Positions 47,445 through 58,273 of a stretch of DNA of 64,000 bases are shown one piece after another; positions within the stretch are counted from its first letter, which is position 1; each line of letters opens with the position of its first letter. Below the pieces are notes generated by a model, which saw only the letters and a list, made by a program, of their open reading frames with translations, was not told the DNA's origin and made no database searches. Source of the DNA: Pseudomonas bubulae (GTDB taxonomy: Bacteria > Pseudomonadota > Gammaproteobacteria > Pseudomonadales > Pseudomonadaceae). Position numbers and translations under genes: made by a program. The stretch is from positions 4,253,001-4,317,000 of the forward strand of contig NZ_CP146077.1 of the NCBI RefSeq assembly GCF_037023725.1, given 5' to 3'.

Positions 47445-47685
47445 TTTGTTCACCTCACTCGAGTGGCTTGCCCAAAGCGATTACTAAATGCACCGCCTGA
47501 TTGAAGGCTAGCCATCGGTGGAAGGAGCGGTTAGGAGTTTATTGTCGAACAGCAGGATTTTTTTGCACTAATTAGATAGGCAAACACCCTGATCGGATCC
47601 AATTAAAAACCAACTTGAAAGTGCGCGTACATATTGATTCGACCTATCAACCCGACAGCGCTCTGCACAAGAAAGGATTAGGTGA
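47445..47685. promoter_or_regulatory. Divergent regulatory region between flp copy 2 and the AraC-type gene
   Basis: These 241 bp contain the upstream regions of both genes. The stretch around 47530-47600 is AT-rich (GCAGGATTTTTTTGC, ATTAGATAGG). No clear consensus promoter or operator is seen. Confidence 0.4.
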
Positions 47686-48546
47686 ATGAAATCTGAAGCT
47701 GTCAAACAACCTCATCTCCTATGGTTCGACCTTACCCGCAATCAATCCACTGAAGCCCTCATGCTGCCCTTTCGTTCCGCCTGTCACTGCCTGCTGGACA
47801 CCCCCCGGGCCTGGGCCAACAAACACCGCGAACCAGTGCCAGACATGATCTGCATGCATTTTGACTGCCCCGACCTGGCGGGGCTCAGCCTGTTGCAGGA
47901 AATCAAACTCAAGTCGCCCTCTATCCCGATCACCATGTTTACCGTGCAGCACTCCGAAGAGCTTGCGATCTGGGCCATGCGTTCGCGAGTCTGGGAATAC
48001 GTGGTGCTGCCCTTGAGTGCGGCCGAGATCAACCGTTACCTCAACGCCCTTGAGCAACTGTGTACATTGAGAAGCGCCGCCGGGAACAACAAGGCATTGC
48101 CGATCGAACATGGTCCTGCTCTGCCCGACAGCATCCGCCTGACCACCGACCATCAAAAGCACAACGCACTGCACAATGTGCTGCAGTACATCGATCAGCA
48201 TTACTGCGAAAGCATTGACCAGAAAGACCTGGCCAAGCGCTGCGGGATGACTACCTTTCGCTTTAGCCGCCTGTTCAAGGAAGTCTACGGGCTGGGCTTT
48301 ATGGACTACATACTGGGCAAGCGCATGGACAGCGCCAAGGACCTGCTCGACAACAGCCAGATGCCCATTACCAGTATCGGCTATGAAGTCGGCTTCAAGG
48401 ACCCCTCCTACTTCGCCCGCGCATTCAAGCAATACGCGGGCAGTACCCCCAGCGAGTATCGCCAGGCGCGACGCAGTGATGTGCCATTATCGGATGAAAT
48501 CCTCACCCAGGTCATCCAGAGCCTGGCGCGCAGTGCCGAGGGCTGA
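47686..48546 (+). CDS. AraC-family regulator with a receiver-like N-terminal domain
   Basis: This 286-residue protein joins a receiver-like fold (about residues 8-125) to an AraC-type double helix-turn-helix (about 165-262: LAKRCGMTTFRFSRLFKEV and IGYEVGFKDPSYFARAFKQY). In the receiver part Asp60 of MHFDCPDLAG is at the phospho-acceptor place, but the usual Lys-Pro is Leu108-Pro109 (YVVLPL), so phosphorylation control is doubtful. It is divergent from flp copy 2 and is the likely regulator of the tad genes. The ribosome site is AAAGGA. Confidence 0.9.
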   Translation: MKSEAVKQPHLLWFDLTRNQSTEALMLPFRSACHCLLDTPRAWANKHREPVPDMICMHFDCPDLAGLSLLQEIKLKSPSIPITMFTVQHSEELAIWAMRSRVWEYVVLPLSAAEINRYLNALEQLCTLRSAAGNNKALPIEHGPALPDSIRLTTDHQKHNALHNVLQYIDQHYCESIDQKDLAKRCGMTTFRFSRLFKEVYGLGFMDYILGKRMDSAKDLLDNSQMPITSIGYEVGFKDPSYFARAFKQYAGSTPSEYRQARRSDVPLSDEILTQVIQSLARSAEG

Positions 48547-48551
48547 AGACC

Positions 48552-50303
48552 TCAGCGTTGCAGCGGTGCATAGGGCGTGAAAAAGTCCGAGCCCAGCCAC
48601 TGCGGGGTTTTTTCATCCACCGCGTTTGGGCTGCGCACATAACTGTCGGCCGATTTAACATCGCCCTTGCCGTCATACACCGCCACATCCGGGTACGGTA
48701 ACACCAGGCGTGTACGCCCGTCGTTGGCAGGGTCCTGGGCGACAGACCGGGGCGCCATCATTGACGGTTTTTGGTCCGCAGCAGCCCGGCCCGGCAGATT
48801 GGTCGGTGCGCCAAACTCGCTGGCAGCGGCCTGTTTGCTGCTGGCCTGCAAGGTCACAATGGCAGCGGGGGCCTGACCCTTTTCGACCCATGACATCATG
48901 GGTGTCAGCAGGTCCAGCAGGCTCGGGCCTTCACCGCCACCACAGTGGTAAACCCCTGGCAGCAGATAAAGCCGCTCGAAGGACTCGGCCTTCGACTTGC
49001 CCATCTGCACCTGCACCGCCTGGTGGTAGGCGATGGTGTTCAGGGGCGAGATATGCTGATCGGCCCAACCGTGCCACAGGATCAGCTTGCCGCCGCGGTC
49101 TGCGAATGCCGACAGATCCGGGTTGGTGGCGTCATACAGTGGGTGCAGGGCGCGCAATTGATCCAGGGTGCTGCGATCAAACTTCACGTCCGCCAGGCTG
49201 TAATCTGCTCCCGGATTGCGCTCGAAGGCCAGATTGCGCAAGACATCCAGGGCCATCTTTTCACTGTTGATCGGCTGATCGACGCTGTCCGGCACAAACA
49301 CCCCGGCCCAGGCCAGTTCGGAACCCGGCTGTGGCCCGGCAATGGTCAGGCGTTCACCGGTAGCCGGGTCACGCGGGCCGTCATAAAGGCTTCGGGCCGC
49401 CTCCACCTCCCTGGCGCTCAGGCAGTCCGAAGTATCCGTCGCAGAGGCCTTGCACTGCACAGTTGCAGGATCAAAACGGCAAGCCCGGGGGTCGCTGATC
49501 AGACCATCGACCTGCCCGTCCAGCGCGTCGCACTGCTGCAGCACAGCCTGGTGCAGGATCGGCAGGCGCGAGGCTACAAGAATCGCCTTGCCCTCCCCGT
49601 CCTGATTGGCGCGGGCCTGCCAGGCATGATAAATCGAATTCTGCACCAGAAAATTCAATGCCGGCGCCCCGGCAATGATGCCGTTGAAATCGTCGGGATA
49701 GCGCTGGGCTTCGATCAGGGCTTCGCGCCCGCCATCGGAGCAGCCGGTAAAATAAGCGTACGCAGGTTGCTGGCCGTAATAGGCGCCAATCAGTTGCTTG
49801 GCGGCCAGTGCCGTCAGGTGGACGCCGCGATGGGCGAAATCAGCACGTTTTTGTGCATCGTTGCCCCAACTGTTGTCCATGCCCTCGTGACCCATATCGG
49901 TAGCTGCCAGCACAAAGCCGCCGCTGTTCAGGGGGGCACAGCCTTCGGCCGCGCCCACCTGCAATGAAATCCGCCCGCACAGGCCGCCGCAACCCACTTG
50001 CAGATAACGCTGAGTCCAGGTGTGGGTTGGCAGCATGACCTTGAAACCGATGCTCGGCGCCAGCGTGCCTTGCACTTCACAGGCGGTAACCCCATTGCTG
50101 GTGGTTTCGCTGGCCGACACCACCTGGCTGCCCTTGCCGCCGATTGCCTGCAGATCAACCCGGGTCAGGGCCGCGCAGCTGATGGCGGGTTTGACCACGG
50201 GCAGCGCGGCGATGGGCGTTTCGGCCTGGGCCAGGTTCGGCAGTTGCAGGAGAAGCACTGTGCTGCCGAGAAATAGCCGGCGCAGGGTTTGGAGGGCGAT
50301 CAT
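48552..50303 (-). CDS. Secreted tannase/feruloyl esterase family protein
   Basis: This 583-residue protein has a signal peptide (about residues 1-27, ending AQA) and a tannase/feruloyl esterase alpha/beta hydrolase domain. The nucleophile Ser189 lies in GCSDGGREAL with the adjacent Cys188 that forms the family disulfide with a Cys near the catalytic His (YHCGGGEGPS). Such enzymes split gallate or ferulate esters in the periplasm or outside. It starts 41 bp after the efflux outer membrane factor on the same strand, with AAGGAG before ATG 50303. Its 3' end meets the AraC-type gene with 5 bp between stops. Confidence 0.92.
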   Translation of the reverse strand: MIALQTLRRLFLGSTVLLLQLPNLAQAETPIAALPVVKPAISCAALTRVDLQAIGGKGSQVVSASETTSNGVTACEVQGTLAPSIGFKVMLPTHTWTQRYLQVGCGGLCGRISLQVGAAEGCAPLNSGGFVLAATDMGHEGMDNSWGNDAQKRADFAHRGVHLTALAAKQLIGAYYGQQPAYAYFTGCSDGGREALIEAQRYPDDFNGIIAGAPALNFLVQNSIYHAWQARANQDGEGKAILVASRLPILHQAVLQQCDALDGQVDGLISDPRACRFDPATVQCKASATDTSDCLSAREVEAARSLYDGPRDPATGERLTIAGPQPGSELAWAGVFVPDSVDQPINSEKMALDVLRNLAFERNPGADYSLADVKFDRSTLDQLRALHPLYDATNPDLSAFADRGGKLILWHGWADQHISPLNTIAYHQAVQVQMGKSKAESFERLYLLPGVYHCGGGEGPSLLDLLTPMMSWVEKGQAPAAIVTLQASSKQAAASEFGAPTNLPGRAAADQKPSMMAPRSVAQDPANDGRTRLVLPYPDVAVYDGKGDVKSADSYVRSPNAVDEKTPQWLGSDFFTPYAPLQR

Positions 50304-50344
50304 GACAGCTCCTTTTCAATGAAAAATCCGGGGTAAACCTGCGC

Positions 50345-51718
50345 TCAGTTCCAGCCACCGCCCAGCACTTTGTATAACGTCACGCGGTTGCTTTGTTCGG
50401 CCAGTCGCAGGGTGATCAGATCTTGTTCGGCGCTGTACAGCGAACGCTGGGAAACCAGTGCTTCAAGAAAGCTTTGCGAACCACTGCGGTACAGTGCATC
50501 CGACAGCTCGTAGCTTTTGCGACTGGCCTCGGTCAGCGCTTGCTGGGCGCTCAGGCGCTGGTCCAGGGTGCTGCGCACCGCCAGTGCATCGGCCACTTCC
50601 TTGAACGCAGTCTGCAAGGTCAGCTGGTAGGTCTGCGCCTGTATCTCGCGTTCCACTTTGGCTGAGTCCAGCGTAGCCCGATTACTGCCGGCGTCGAAGA
50701 TCGGCAGGCTAATACTCGGCGCAAAGCTCCACGCGCCGCTGCCGGCCTTGAACAGGCTCGACAGGCTGGTGCTGGCTGACCCGGCACCGGCGGTCAGGGT
50801 GATGCTGGGGAAGAACGCCGCCCGCGCCGCGCCAATGTCGATGTTGGCTGACATCAAGCTATGTTCAGCGGCCAGTACGTCCGGGCGACGCTGCAACAAG
50901 GTGGACGGCAACTCGGCTGGCACTTGCACCAGCATCGCCGCCGATTCCAGGCTGTCGCCCGGCAGCAGGCTGGCCGGGATGTCGCTGCCCACCAGCAGAC
51001 GCAACGCATTCTGATCTTGCAGCACCTGACTGGCGTATTCGGCCACATCAACCCGCGCCGATTCCACGGTGGTTTGCGCCTCAGAGACCGCCAGCCCCGA
51101 TGAACCACCCAAACCATGGCTGCGCTGGGTCAGTTCGTAGGTGGACTGCTGGCTGGTCAGCGTCTCTTGTGCCAATTTCAGGCGCTCGTTGTCCGCCGCC
51201 AACGTCAGCCACGCGGTGCCCACTTCGGCGACCATGCTGATCTGAGTGCTGCGGCGGGTTTCGGTCAGCGCCAGATAGGACTGCAGCGCTTCGTCCTGAA
51301 GGTTTTTGACTCGCCCGAACACGTCCACTTCGTAGCTGCTCAACCCCAGTTCGGCACTGTAGCTGTGGCTGGTGCTGCTGTTGGCCCGACTGGAACTGCC
51401 ACTGACGCTGGCGTCGATCCCCGGAAACGAGGCGGCACGCTGGATGCGGTATTGCGCCTGCGCTTTTTCGATATTCAGGCTGGCCACCCGCAGGTCGCGG
51501 TTATTGGCCAAGGCCAGGGTCTGCAACTGCGCCAGACGCGGGTCGGTGAAAAACTGCTGCCATTGAATGTCCGCCGCCACCTGCCCTTTGGGCGTAGCGG
51601 TGCCCGGCAGCCATTGTTCGGCCACCGAGGCTTGCGGGCGCTCGTACTCAGCCGCCAGATTGATGCAGCCGCCCAGCAGTGCGAAAACGGCCAGCAGCGA
51701 CCAACGAAAGTGACTCAT
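50345..51718 (-). CDS. RND efflux outer membrane factor, OprM/CmeC type
   Basis: This 457-residue outer membrane lipoprotein has lipobox LLGGC (Cys18) and two OEP repeats, with [15 protein letters not shown] near the N-terminus and [19 protein letters not shown] in the middle. It forms the exit duct for the RND pump. Its ATG overlaps the RND gene stop (ATGA). Confidence 0.94.
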   Translation of the reverse strand: MSHFRWSLLAVFALLGGCINLAAEYERPQASVAEQWLPGTATPKGQVAADIQWQQFFTDPRLAQLQTLALANNRDLRVASLNIEKAQAQYRIQRAASFPGIDASVSGSSSRANSSTSHSYSAELGLSSYEVDVFGRVKNLQDEALQSYLALTETRRSTQISMVAEVGTAWLTLAADNERLKLAQETLTSQQSTYELTQRSHGLGGSSGLAVSEAQTTVESARVDVAEYASQVLQDQNALRLLVGSDIPASLLPGDSLESAAMLVQVPAELPSTLLQRRPDVLAAEHSLMSANIDIGAARAAFFPSITLTAGAGSASTSLSSLFKAGSGAWSFAPSISLPIFDAGSNRATLDSAKVEREIQAQTYQLTLQTAFKEVADALAVRSTLDQRLSAQQALTEASRKSYELSDALYRSGSQSFLEALVSQRSLYSAEQDLITLRLAEQSNRVTLYKVLGGGWN

Positions 51719-54700
51719 GCTTCACCTGTACGGTCAGTGGTGGGGGTCGACACGCGGCTGAAACGGCGGCGAATCAACACGAAGAACAGCGGCACAAAGA
51801 AGATTCCCAGCACCGTGGCGCTGAACATGCCGCCCAGCACGCCGGTGCCGATGGCTTGACGCCCGGCCGAACCTGCACCGGAACTCATGGCCAGCGGCAA
51901 CACGCCAAACATAAAGGCCAGCGAGGTCATCAAAATCGGCCGCAGACGTTGCCGTACCGCGATCAGCGTGGCGTCGATCAAACTGTTGCCCTGCTCTTGC
52001 AGATGCTTGGCGAACTCGACGATCAGAATGGCGTTTTTCGCCGCCAGCCCCACGGTGGTCAACAGCCCCACCTGAAAGTACACGTCATTGCTCAAGCCGC
52101 TGAAGCGGGTGGCGAGCACCGCGCCCACCACGCCCAATGGCACCACCAGCATCACCGAAAACGGCACCGACCAGCTCTCGTACAGCGCCGCCAGGCACAG
52201 GAACACAAACAGCACCGAAATCGCATACAGCAACGGCGCTTGCGAGCCGGACAGACGCAGTTGATAGGACTGCCCCGTCCATTCGTAGCTGATGCCTTCA
52301 GGCAGTTGCTTGATGATCGACTCCACAGCGTCCATCGCCACCCCGGAACTCACGCCCGGTGCCGGATCACCCACCACTTCCAGCGACGAACTGCCGTTGT
52401 AGCGCTCCAGCAGCGGCGAACCCGAGGTCCATGAGCTGCTGGCGAACGAGGAGAACGGCACCATTTCGTCATTGCTGTTGCGCACAAACCAGTGATCAAG
52501 GTCGTCAGCCTGCATCCGCGACGACGCCTGCCCCTGCACATAGACCTTTTTCACCCGGCCCTGATTGAGGAAGTCATTGACGTAACTGCCGCCCAACGCC
52601 GTGGATAACGTGGTGTTGATATCGCTGGTGGTCAGGCTCAGCGCCCCGGCTTTGCGGTCATCAATCGTCACCTTGAGCTGCGGCGTGTCGTCCAGACCGT
52701 TGCTGCGTACGCCTTGCAGGCGCGGGTCCTGTCTGGCCAGCTCGATCAGTTGCTCACGCGCCGCCACCAGCGCTTCATGGCCCAGCCCGGCGACGTCCTT
52801 GAGTTGCAAATCAAACCCCGAGCTTTGCCCCAATCCGCGCACGGCTGGCGGCTGCATGACAAACACATCGGCATCGCCGATGCTCGACAGCGCCTGCGTG
52901 GCGCGCTGCGCGATCGACGCTGAATCCTGCCCGGCGCCGGTGCGCTCGCTCCAGTCCTTGAGACGGATAAACGCCCGCGCCGAGTTCTGGCTATTGCCAC
53001 CCATGCCCATGCCGGAAATGCTGATCATGGCCTCGACTTCCGGCTGTTGCAGGATGTAGCTCTCGAACTGTTTGAGCACCGCCTGGGTGCGGTCATCGGT
53101 GGCGCCTACCGGCAATTGCATCTGCGCCATGAGGATGCCCTGATCTTCATCGGGCAGGAACGAGGTGGGCAGTTTGGTGTAACCCACCGCCATCGCGGCG
53201 ACCACCAACACGTACACCATCAGGCTGCGGCCACTGCGCTGCAAAATCTTGCCGACTACCCGTTGATACGCCTGGGCGCCGCGTTCAAAGGTGCGATTGA
53301 ACCAGCCGAAGAAGCCGGTCTGCGGGCCGTGCCCGTTTGGGTCAACCGGCTTGAGCAAGGTCGCACACAGGGCCGGGGTCAGGGTCATGGCCACCAGCAC
53401 CGAGAGCACCATCGCCGACACAATCGTCACCGAAAACTGGCGGTAGATAATCCCGGTTGAACCGCTGAAAAACGCCATGGGGATAAACACCGCGCTCAGC
53501 ACCAGGGCGATGCCGATCAAGGCGCTGGTAATTTCATCCATCGACTGGCGCGTTGCCTCCAGCGGCGACAGGCCCTTCTCGCTCATCACCCGCTCGACGT
53601 TTTCCACCACCACAATGGCGTCATCCACTAGCAAGCCAATGGCCAATACCATGGCAAACATGGTCAGGGTGTTGATCGAGTAACCAAACATCGCCAGCAC
53701 GCCAAAGGTGCCCAGCAGCACCACCGGCACGGTGATGGCGGGGATCAGCGTGGCGCGAAAATTCTGCAGGAACAGGAACATGATCAGCACCACCAGCACG
53801 ATGGCCTCGCCCAGGGACTTGACCACTTCTTCGATGGACAGGCTGACAAACGGCGTGGTGTCGTAGGCGATCACGTTTTTGAGCTGCATTTCGCTCGGGT
53901 AGTACGGTTCCAGTTCGGCGAGCTTGGCCTTGACCGCCTCACCGACTTCCAGCGCATTGGCGCCGGTGGCCAGTTGCACGCCCATGGCGGCGGACGGTTT
54001 GCCATTAAGGGCCGAGTTGACGTCATAGCTGTCACTGCCCAGCTCCACCGTGGCCACTTCGCCGAGCAACACCACGGCACCGGCGCTGTTGGACTTGACC
54101 ACCACATTGCGAAATTCTTCGGCGGTTTGCAGCTTGCTGCGCGCGGTGATGGTGGCATTGAGTTGCTGGCTGGCCACGGCGGGCAAGGCGCCCAATTGCC
54201 CGGCCGACACTTCGGTGTTTTGCGCCTCCAGGGCGGTGGTCACGTCAGAAGGCATAAGGGAATATTTTTGCAGCAGCGCCGGGTCCAGCCAGATGCGCAT
54301 GGCGTAGCCCGAGCCCATGGCTTTGACTTCACCGACGCCGTCGATGCGGCTGATGGAGTCGAGCAAGGTGCTGGAGATGTAATCGCCAATCTGCGTGCCG
54401 GTCACGCTCGGGTTATCCGAGGCCAGCGCGGCAATCATCAAGAAATCCGAGCCGCCCTTGGTCACGGTCAGGCCTTCGCTCTGCACCGAGCTGGGCAGGC
54501 GCGATTCCACTTGCTGGAGCTTGTTTTGCACCTGCATCTGCGCCACGTCGGGATCCGTGCCGGCCTCAAAGGTGAGGTTGATACTGGCGCTGCCCGCCGA
54601 ACTGCTGGAGGCCGACATATAGGTCAGCTTGTCGATACCGGTCATTTGCTGCTCGATCACCTGTGTCACCGAGTCCTCGACCGTTTTGGCCGATGCGCCG

Positions 54701-54849
54701 GTGTAGGTGGCGGCGATTTTCACGGTGGGCGGTGCAATGTCCGGGTACTGTTCAAGGGGCAATTGGGTGATCGACAGCGCGCCCGCGAGCATGATCACAA
54801 TGGCAATCACCCAGGCAAAAATCGGCCGATCAATAAAGAAACGCGCCAT
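51715..54849 (-). CDS. HAE1-type RND multidrug efflux transporter
   Basis: This 1044-residue inner-membrane proton antiporter starts [14 protein letters not shown] and has twelve membrane segments with two large periplasmic loops. The proton-relay motif [17 protein letters not shown] is in TM4. It is close in layout to MexB/AcrB/TtgB. ATG 54849 has GGAGGG seven bases upstream and stands 2 bp after the adaptor stop; the TTG two codons earlier is less likely. The substrates cannot be read; the adjacent tannase suggests phenolics. Confidence 0.95.
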   Translation of the reverse strand: MARFFIDRPIFAWVIAIVIMLAGALSITQLPLEQYPDIAPPTVKIAATYTGASAKTVEDSVTQVIEQQMTGIDKLTYMSASSSSAGSASINLTFEAGTDPDVAQMQVQNKLQQVESRLPSSVQSEGLTVTKGGSDFLMIAALASDNPSVTGTQIGDYISSTLLDSISRIDGVGEVKAMGSGYAMRIWLDPALLQKYSLMPSDVTTALEAQNTEVSAGQLGALPAVASQQLNATITARSKLQTAEEFRNVVVKSNSAGAVVLLGEVATVELGSDSYDVNSALNGKPSAAMGVQLATGANALEVGEAVKAKLAELEPYYPSEMQLKNVIAYDTTPFVSLSIEEVVKSLGEAIVLVVLIMFLFLQNFRATLIPAITVPVVLLGTFGVLAMFGYSINTLTMFAMVLAIGLLVDDAIVVVENVERVMSEKGLSPLEATRQSMDEITSALIGIALVLSAVFIPMAFFSGSTGIIYRQFSVTIVSAMVLSVLVAMTLTPALCATLLKPVDPNGHGPQTGFFGWFNRTFERGAQAYQRVVGKILQRSGRSLMVYVLVVAAMAVGYTKLPTSFLPDEDQGILMAQMQLPVGATDDRTQAVLKQFESYILQQPEVEAMISISGMGMGGNSQNSARAFIRLKDWSERTGAGQDSASIAQRATQALSSIGDADVFVMQPPAVRGLGQSSGFDLQLKDVAGLGHEALVAAREQLIELARQDPRLQGVRSNGLDDTPQLKVTIDDRKAGALSLTTSDINTTLSTALGGSYVNDFLNQGRVKKVYVQGQASSRMQADDLDHWFVRNSNDEMVPFSSFASSSWTSGSPLLERYNGSSSLEVVGDPAPGVSSGVAMDAVESIIKQLPEGISYEWTGQSYQLRLSGSQAPLLYAISVLFVFLCLAALYESWSVPFSVMLVVPLGVVGAVLATRFSGLSNDVYFQVGLLTTVGLAAKNAILIVEFAKHLQEQGNSLIDATLIAVRQRLRPILMTSLAFMFGVLPLAMSSGAGSAGRQAIGTGVLGGMFSATVLGIFFVPLFFVLIRRRFSRVSTPTTDRTGEA

Positions 54850-54851
54850 GC

Positions 54852-56048
54852 TCAACCCTCCTTGGCAATTGCAGTGGGTGCGGCACGGGTTGGCAGCGCA
54901 CGGGTTTCGCTGTTTTGTGCCAATACCTCGTTGCCCACCCGGACTTTCTGCCCGCCCTCGACAATCACCTGATCACCGGCATTCAACCCGGAGGTGACCC
55001 ACCATTGATTGCCCACGGCACGGTCAATGGTCAGCACGCGCTGTTCGACCTTGCCCTCGACCACCACCAGCACCGAGGTCACGCCGCTGGCGCTGCGGGT
55101 GACGGCTTTTTGCGGGATCAAAATCGCCCTGTCGTCGGTGGCCTGATCCAGCACGGCGCGTACATACATACCCGGCAATAACAGGTGATCGGGGTTGGGG
55201 AAGACAGCGCGCAGGGTCACGGTGCCGGTGCCTTCAGTGACGGTGACGCCACTGAACTTGAGGCTGCCGGCGTGGTTGTAGGTGCTGCCGTCATCGAGTT
55301 TGAGCAACACCGGGGTTTCGCCCTGGCCATTGTTTTGCAGGGTGCCGCTGGCCAGGTCGCGTTTCAGGCGCAGCAACTCGCTGGTCGACTGGGTGACGTC
55401 GACATAGATCGGGTCCAGTTGCTGCACGGTGGTCAGCGCGGTGTCCTGGCTGGCCACCACCAAGGCGCCGGGGGTCACGGTGGAGGTTTCGATGCGGCCA
55501 CTGAGCGGCGAACTGATGCGCGTGTAAGCCAGATTGATGCGCGCGGTTTCGACGTCGGCCAAGGCCACTTGCAGGTCGGCCTCGGCCGTTTGCAGGCTGA
55601 CCTGCGCGTCTTCATTATCTTGCTGGCTGATGGCGTCTATTTTCGCCAGTTGCGCGTCGCGCCGGGCCGTGGCCTGAGCCGATTTGACGGTGGCACGGGC
55701 CTTGGCGGCGGTGGCCTGCATCTGGGCAAAGGCGGCCTTGTATGGCGCCGCATCAATTTGATACAGCGCCTCGCCGGCCTTGACCTCGGCCCCTTCGACG
55801 AACAGGCGCTGCTGCACAATGCCGCTGACCTGAGGACGGATCTGCGCAACCATAAATGCCTGGGTGCGACCGGCCAGCTCGGTGGTCAATGCCTGACGCT
55901 GCGGTTGCACAGTGAGCACCGAAACCTTGGGTTTTTCGGCAACGGGCGCGGAATCACCGGCCGAGCATCCGCTCAACACAACGAGAACCAGCAAAGACAC
56001 AATAACAGCGGCGGTTACCAGGGATTTGGTAAACAGTTTGATCGACAT
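54852..56048 (-). CDS. RND efflux membrane fusion protein (AcrA/MexA type), lipoprotein
   Basis: This 398-residue adaptor has lipobox VVLSGC (Cys28), lipoyl halves, a coiled-coil hairpin and beta-barrel domains, with [21 protein letters not shown] and [13 protein letters not shown] motifs. It links the transporter to the outer membrane factor. ATG 56048 follows GAGG. It is the first gene of the pump operon and divergent from the sensor kinase gene. Confidence 0.93.
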   Translation of the reverse strand: MSIKLFTKSLVTAAVIVSLLVLVVLSGCSAGDSAPVAEKPKVSVLTVQPQRQALTTELAGRTQAFMVAQIRPQVSGIVQQRLFVEGAEVKAGEALYQIDAAPYKAAFAQMQATAAKARATVKSAQATARRDAQLAKIDAISQQDNEDAQVSLQTAEADLQVALADVETARINLAYTRISSPLSGRIETSTVTPGALVVASQDTALTTVQQLDPIYVDVTQSTSELLRLKRDLASGTLQNNGQGETPVLLKLDDGSTYNHAGSLKFSGVTVTEGTGTVTLRAVFPNPDHLLLPGMYVRAVLDQATDDRAILIPQKAVTRSASGVTSVLVVVEGKVEQRVLTIDRAVGNQWWVTSGLNAGDQVIVEGGQKVRVGNEVLAQNSETRALPTRAAPTAIAKEG

Positions 56049-56108
56049 GGCGGCCTCTACAAGACAGTTGGCTGATGTCATGGTGCGAGGCAAATGTGCA
56101 GGAAAATT

Positions 56109-56136
56109 GAAGATTGCCCGCAAGCCTTGAATCTTC
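56109..56136. promoter_or_regulatory. Inverted repeat in the pump/two-component divergent region
   Basis: GAAGATT (56109-56115) and AATCTTC (56130-56136) form a perfect 7-bp inverted repeat with a 14-base spacer, in the middle of the 138-bp gap between the divergent adaptor and kinase genes. It could bind the response regulator; this is inference. Confidence 0.4.
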
Positions 56137-56186
56137 CCCGGCGCAGGGCCTAAATGAGCAGGCCATTTCGCCAGTAAGCCGAGCCG

Positions 56187-57572
56187 ATGAAACTGAGTAT
56201 CTCCACCAAGCTGTTTATCGCCGTCCTGGCCAGCGTGCTGTTCGTGATTCTGAGCATGGGCCTGGCCACCAGCTGGAGTTTCACCCGGGGCTTTCTCGGC
56301 TACCTCAATGAACAGGCGCTGGAGCGCATGGAATCCGTGCAGCCGCGTATGGTTAGCGCCTGGCAGCGCGAAGGCAGTTGGGATTTTTTGCGACACAATC
56401 CAGAGCGCTGGTTTCAACTTATGCGGCCAGACGCAGGGGATGAACCCAAACGCGGCGACCTTAAAAACCCGTTGCCCTCGGACCTGACCGGCGCGCTGTT
56501 TCGCATTGCCCTGCTCGACCAGGATAAAAAGCGCGTCACCGGCTACCCCTCCATCGGCGACGATGCTCTGCTGCGGCCAATTGAAGTCAATGGCAAAACC
56601 GTCGGCTGGCTGGCCGTGACCCCGTTCCAGAGCGTGACCGAGGCCGGTGGCGAGCGTTTCCAGCAATACCAGTTGCAAACCAGTCTGGGCATGGGCGTGC
56701 TCTCGCTGCTGCTGGCCATGCTGATTGCCTGGTGGATCGTCCGCACCCTGCTCGACCCGGTCAAGCGCGTGGCTGCGGCCACCCACAAACTGGCCACCGG
56801 GGAATACAGCAACCGGGTAGCCGTATCGTCCAATGACGAAGTCGGCCAGTTGGCCCGCGACTTCAATCAACTGGCCTACACCCTTGAGCGCAACGAAAAA
56901 ATGCGCCGCGAATTTATGGCCGATGTCTCCCACGAACTGCGCACGCCGCTGTCGATCCTGCGCGGCGAACTGGAGGCCATCGAGGACGGTGTGCGCACCC
57001 TTGATCACAGTTCGATGAAGTCACTGCAAGGCGAAGTCGGCATGCTCAGCAAACTGGTGGACGACCTGTATGAGCTGTCACTGGCCGATGTCGGTGCCCT
57101 GACCTACCGCAAAAGCCAATGCGACCTCAACGACCTGCTGCAGACCTCGGTGGCCATGTATCAGGAACGCTGCAAGGCGGCCGGCTTGCGGGTTGAGCTG
57201 CGCCTGCCATCCTGCGCCCTGCTGCTGGAAGCCGATGCCAAGCGCCTGCAACAGCTGTTTGGCAACCTGCTGGAAAACGCCGTGCGCTACACCGATGCCG
57301 GCGGCATGCTGCTGATCAGCGCCTCCATTGAAGATGAGCACATACTGGTCAGCTTTATGGACTCCGGCCCCGGCGTAGACCCGCAGCAACTGCCGCGGCT
57401 GTTCGAGCGCTTCTACCGCGGCGAAGCTTCGCGCAATCGCGCCAGTGGTGGCGCCGGCCTGGGACTGGCGATCTGTCACAGCATCGTACTGGCCCACGGC
57501 GGCAGCCTCACGGCCGACCACTCACCCCTGGGCGGCCTCTGGCTGAGCCTGCGCTTGCCACGCAAGGTGTAA
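56187..57572 (+). CDS. BaeS-like sensor histidine kinase
   Basis: This 461-residue kinase has two membrane helices (about 9-29 and 167-186) enclosing a periplasmic sensor domain, then HAMP (187-240), HisKA with the phospho-His249 in DVSHELRTPLS, and a HATPase with N box NLLENAVRYTD and G boxes (DSGPGVDP, GGAGLGLAIC). BaeS-type kinases react to envelope damage by phenolics, indole and metals. It pairs with the regulator gene 3 bp downstream. Confidence 0.93.
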   Translation: MKLSISTKLFIAVLASVLFVILSMGLATSWSFTRGFLGYLNEQALERMESVQPRMVSAWQREGSWDFLRHNPERWFQLMRPDAGDEPKRGDLKNPLPSDLTGALFRIALLDQDKKRVTGYPSIGDDALLRPIEVNGKTVGWLAVTPFQSVTEAGGERFQQYQLQTSLGMGVLSLLLAMLIAWWIVRTLLDPVKRVAAATHKLATGEYSNRVAVSSNDEVGQLARDFNQLAYTLERNEKMRREFMADVSHELRTPLSILRGELEAIEDGVRTLDHSSMKSLQGEVGMLSKLVDDLYELSLADVGALTYRKSQCDLNDLLQTSVAMYQERCKAAGLRVELRLPSCALLLEADAKRLQQLFGNLLENAVRYTDAGGMLLISASIEDEHILVSFMDSGPGVDPQQLPRLFERFYRGEASRNRASGGAGLGLAICHSIVLAHGGSLTADHSPLGGLWLSLRLPRKV

Positions 57573-57575
57573 AGC

Positions 57576-58241
57576 ATGGACACGATTCTGATCGTTGAAG
57601 ATGAGCCTAAACTGGCCGCATTGATGCATGACTACCTGACCCTCGCCGGGTACGCCGTGCATTGCCTGGACAACGGCCTGGACGTGGTGCCGTGGGTACG
57701 CAGCCATGCGCCACGGCTAATCCTGCTGGACCTGATGCTGCCCGGTCGCGACGGCCTGGAAATCTGCAAGGAGCTGCGGGATTTCAGCGCAATCCCGGTC
57801 ATCATGATCACCGCTCGGGTAGAAGAAGTGGACCGCCTGCTGGGGCTGGATCTGGGCGCTGACGACTATATCTGCAAGCCGTTCAGCCCGCGTGAAGTGG
57901 TGGCCCGGGTCAAGGCCATCCTGCGCCGCAGCCCGCAGTTCGAGCAGGTGGCCCGGGCCCGCCTGCAGATCGACGAAGCGCAGTATCGCGCCTCGTTCGA
58001 TGGCGTGGCGCTGGACCTGACCCCGGTTGAACTGCGCCTGCTCAACACCTTCGCCCGCGCCCCGGGGCGGGTATTTTCCCGCGACCAGTTGCTGGACAAA
58101 CTCTACTCCGACCATCGCGTGGTCACTGACCGCACGGTGGACAGCCATATCCGCAACCTGCGGCGCAAACTGGCCCAGGCCAGCCCCGGGCAAGACCCGA
58201 TCCAGTCGTTGTATGGCGTGGGCTACAAGCTGGAGTTGTAA
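57576..58241 (+). CDS. OmpR/BaeR-type response regulator
   Basis: This 221-residue regulator has a receiver domain with phospho-acceptor Asp52 ([13 protein letters not shown]) and the Lys in [10 protein letters not shown], followed by an OmpR-type winged helix (about residues 130-220, [12 protein letters not shown] and [15 protein letters not shown]). It most likely controls the divergent RND pump operon and its own genes. Confidence 0.94.
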   Translation: MDTILIVEDEPKLAALMHDYLTLAGYAVHCLDNGLDVVPWVRSHAPRLILLDLMLPGRDGLEICKELRDFSAIPVIMITARVEEVDRLLGLDLGADDYICKPFSPREVVARVKAILRRSPQFEQVARARLQIDEAQYRASFDGVALDLTPVELRLLNTFARAPGRVFSRDQLLDKLYSDHRVVTDRTVDSHIRNLRRKLAQASPGQDPIQSLYGVGYKLEL

Positions 58242-58273
58242 TGCCAGGGCCAACAATAAAGCGACTCAGCCGA

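Noticed and set aside
54852..57008. A 718-codon start for the RND adaptor
   Set aside because: The extension overlaps the divergent kinase gene; ATG 56048 gives a proper lipoprotein signal.
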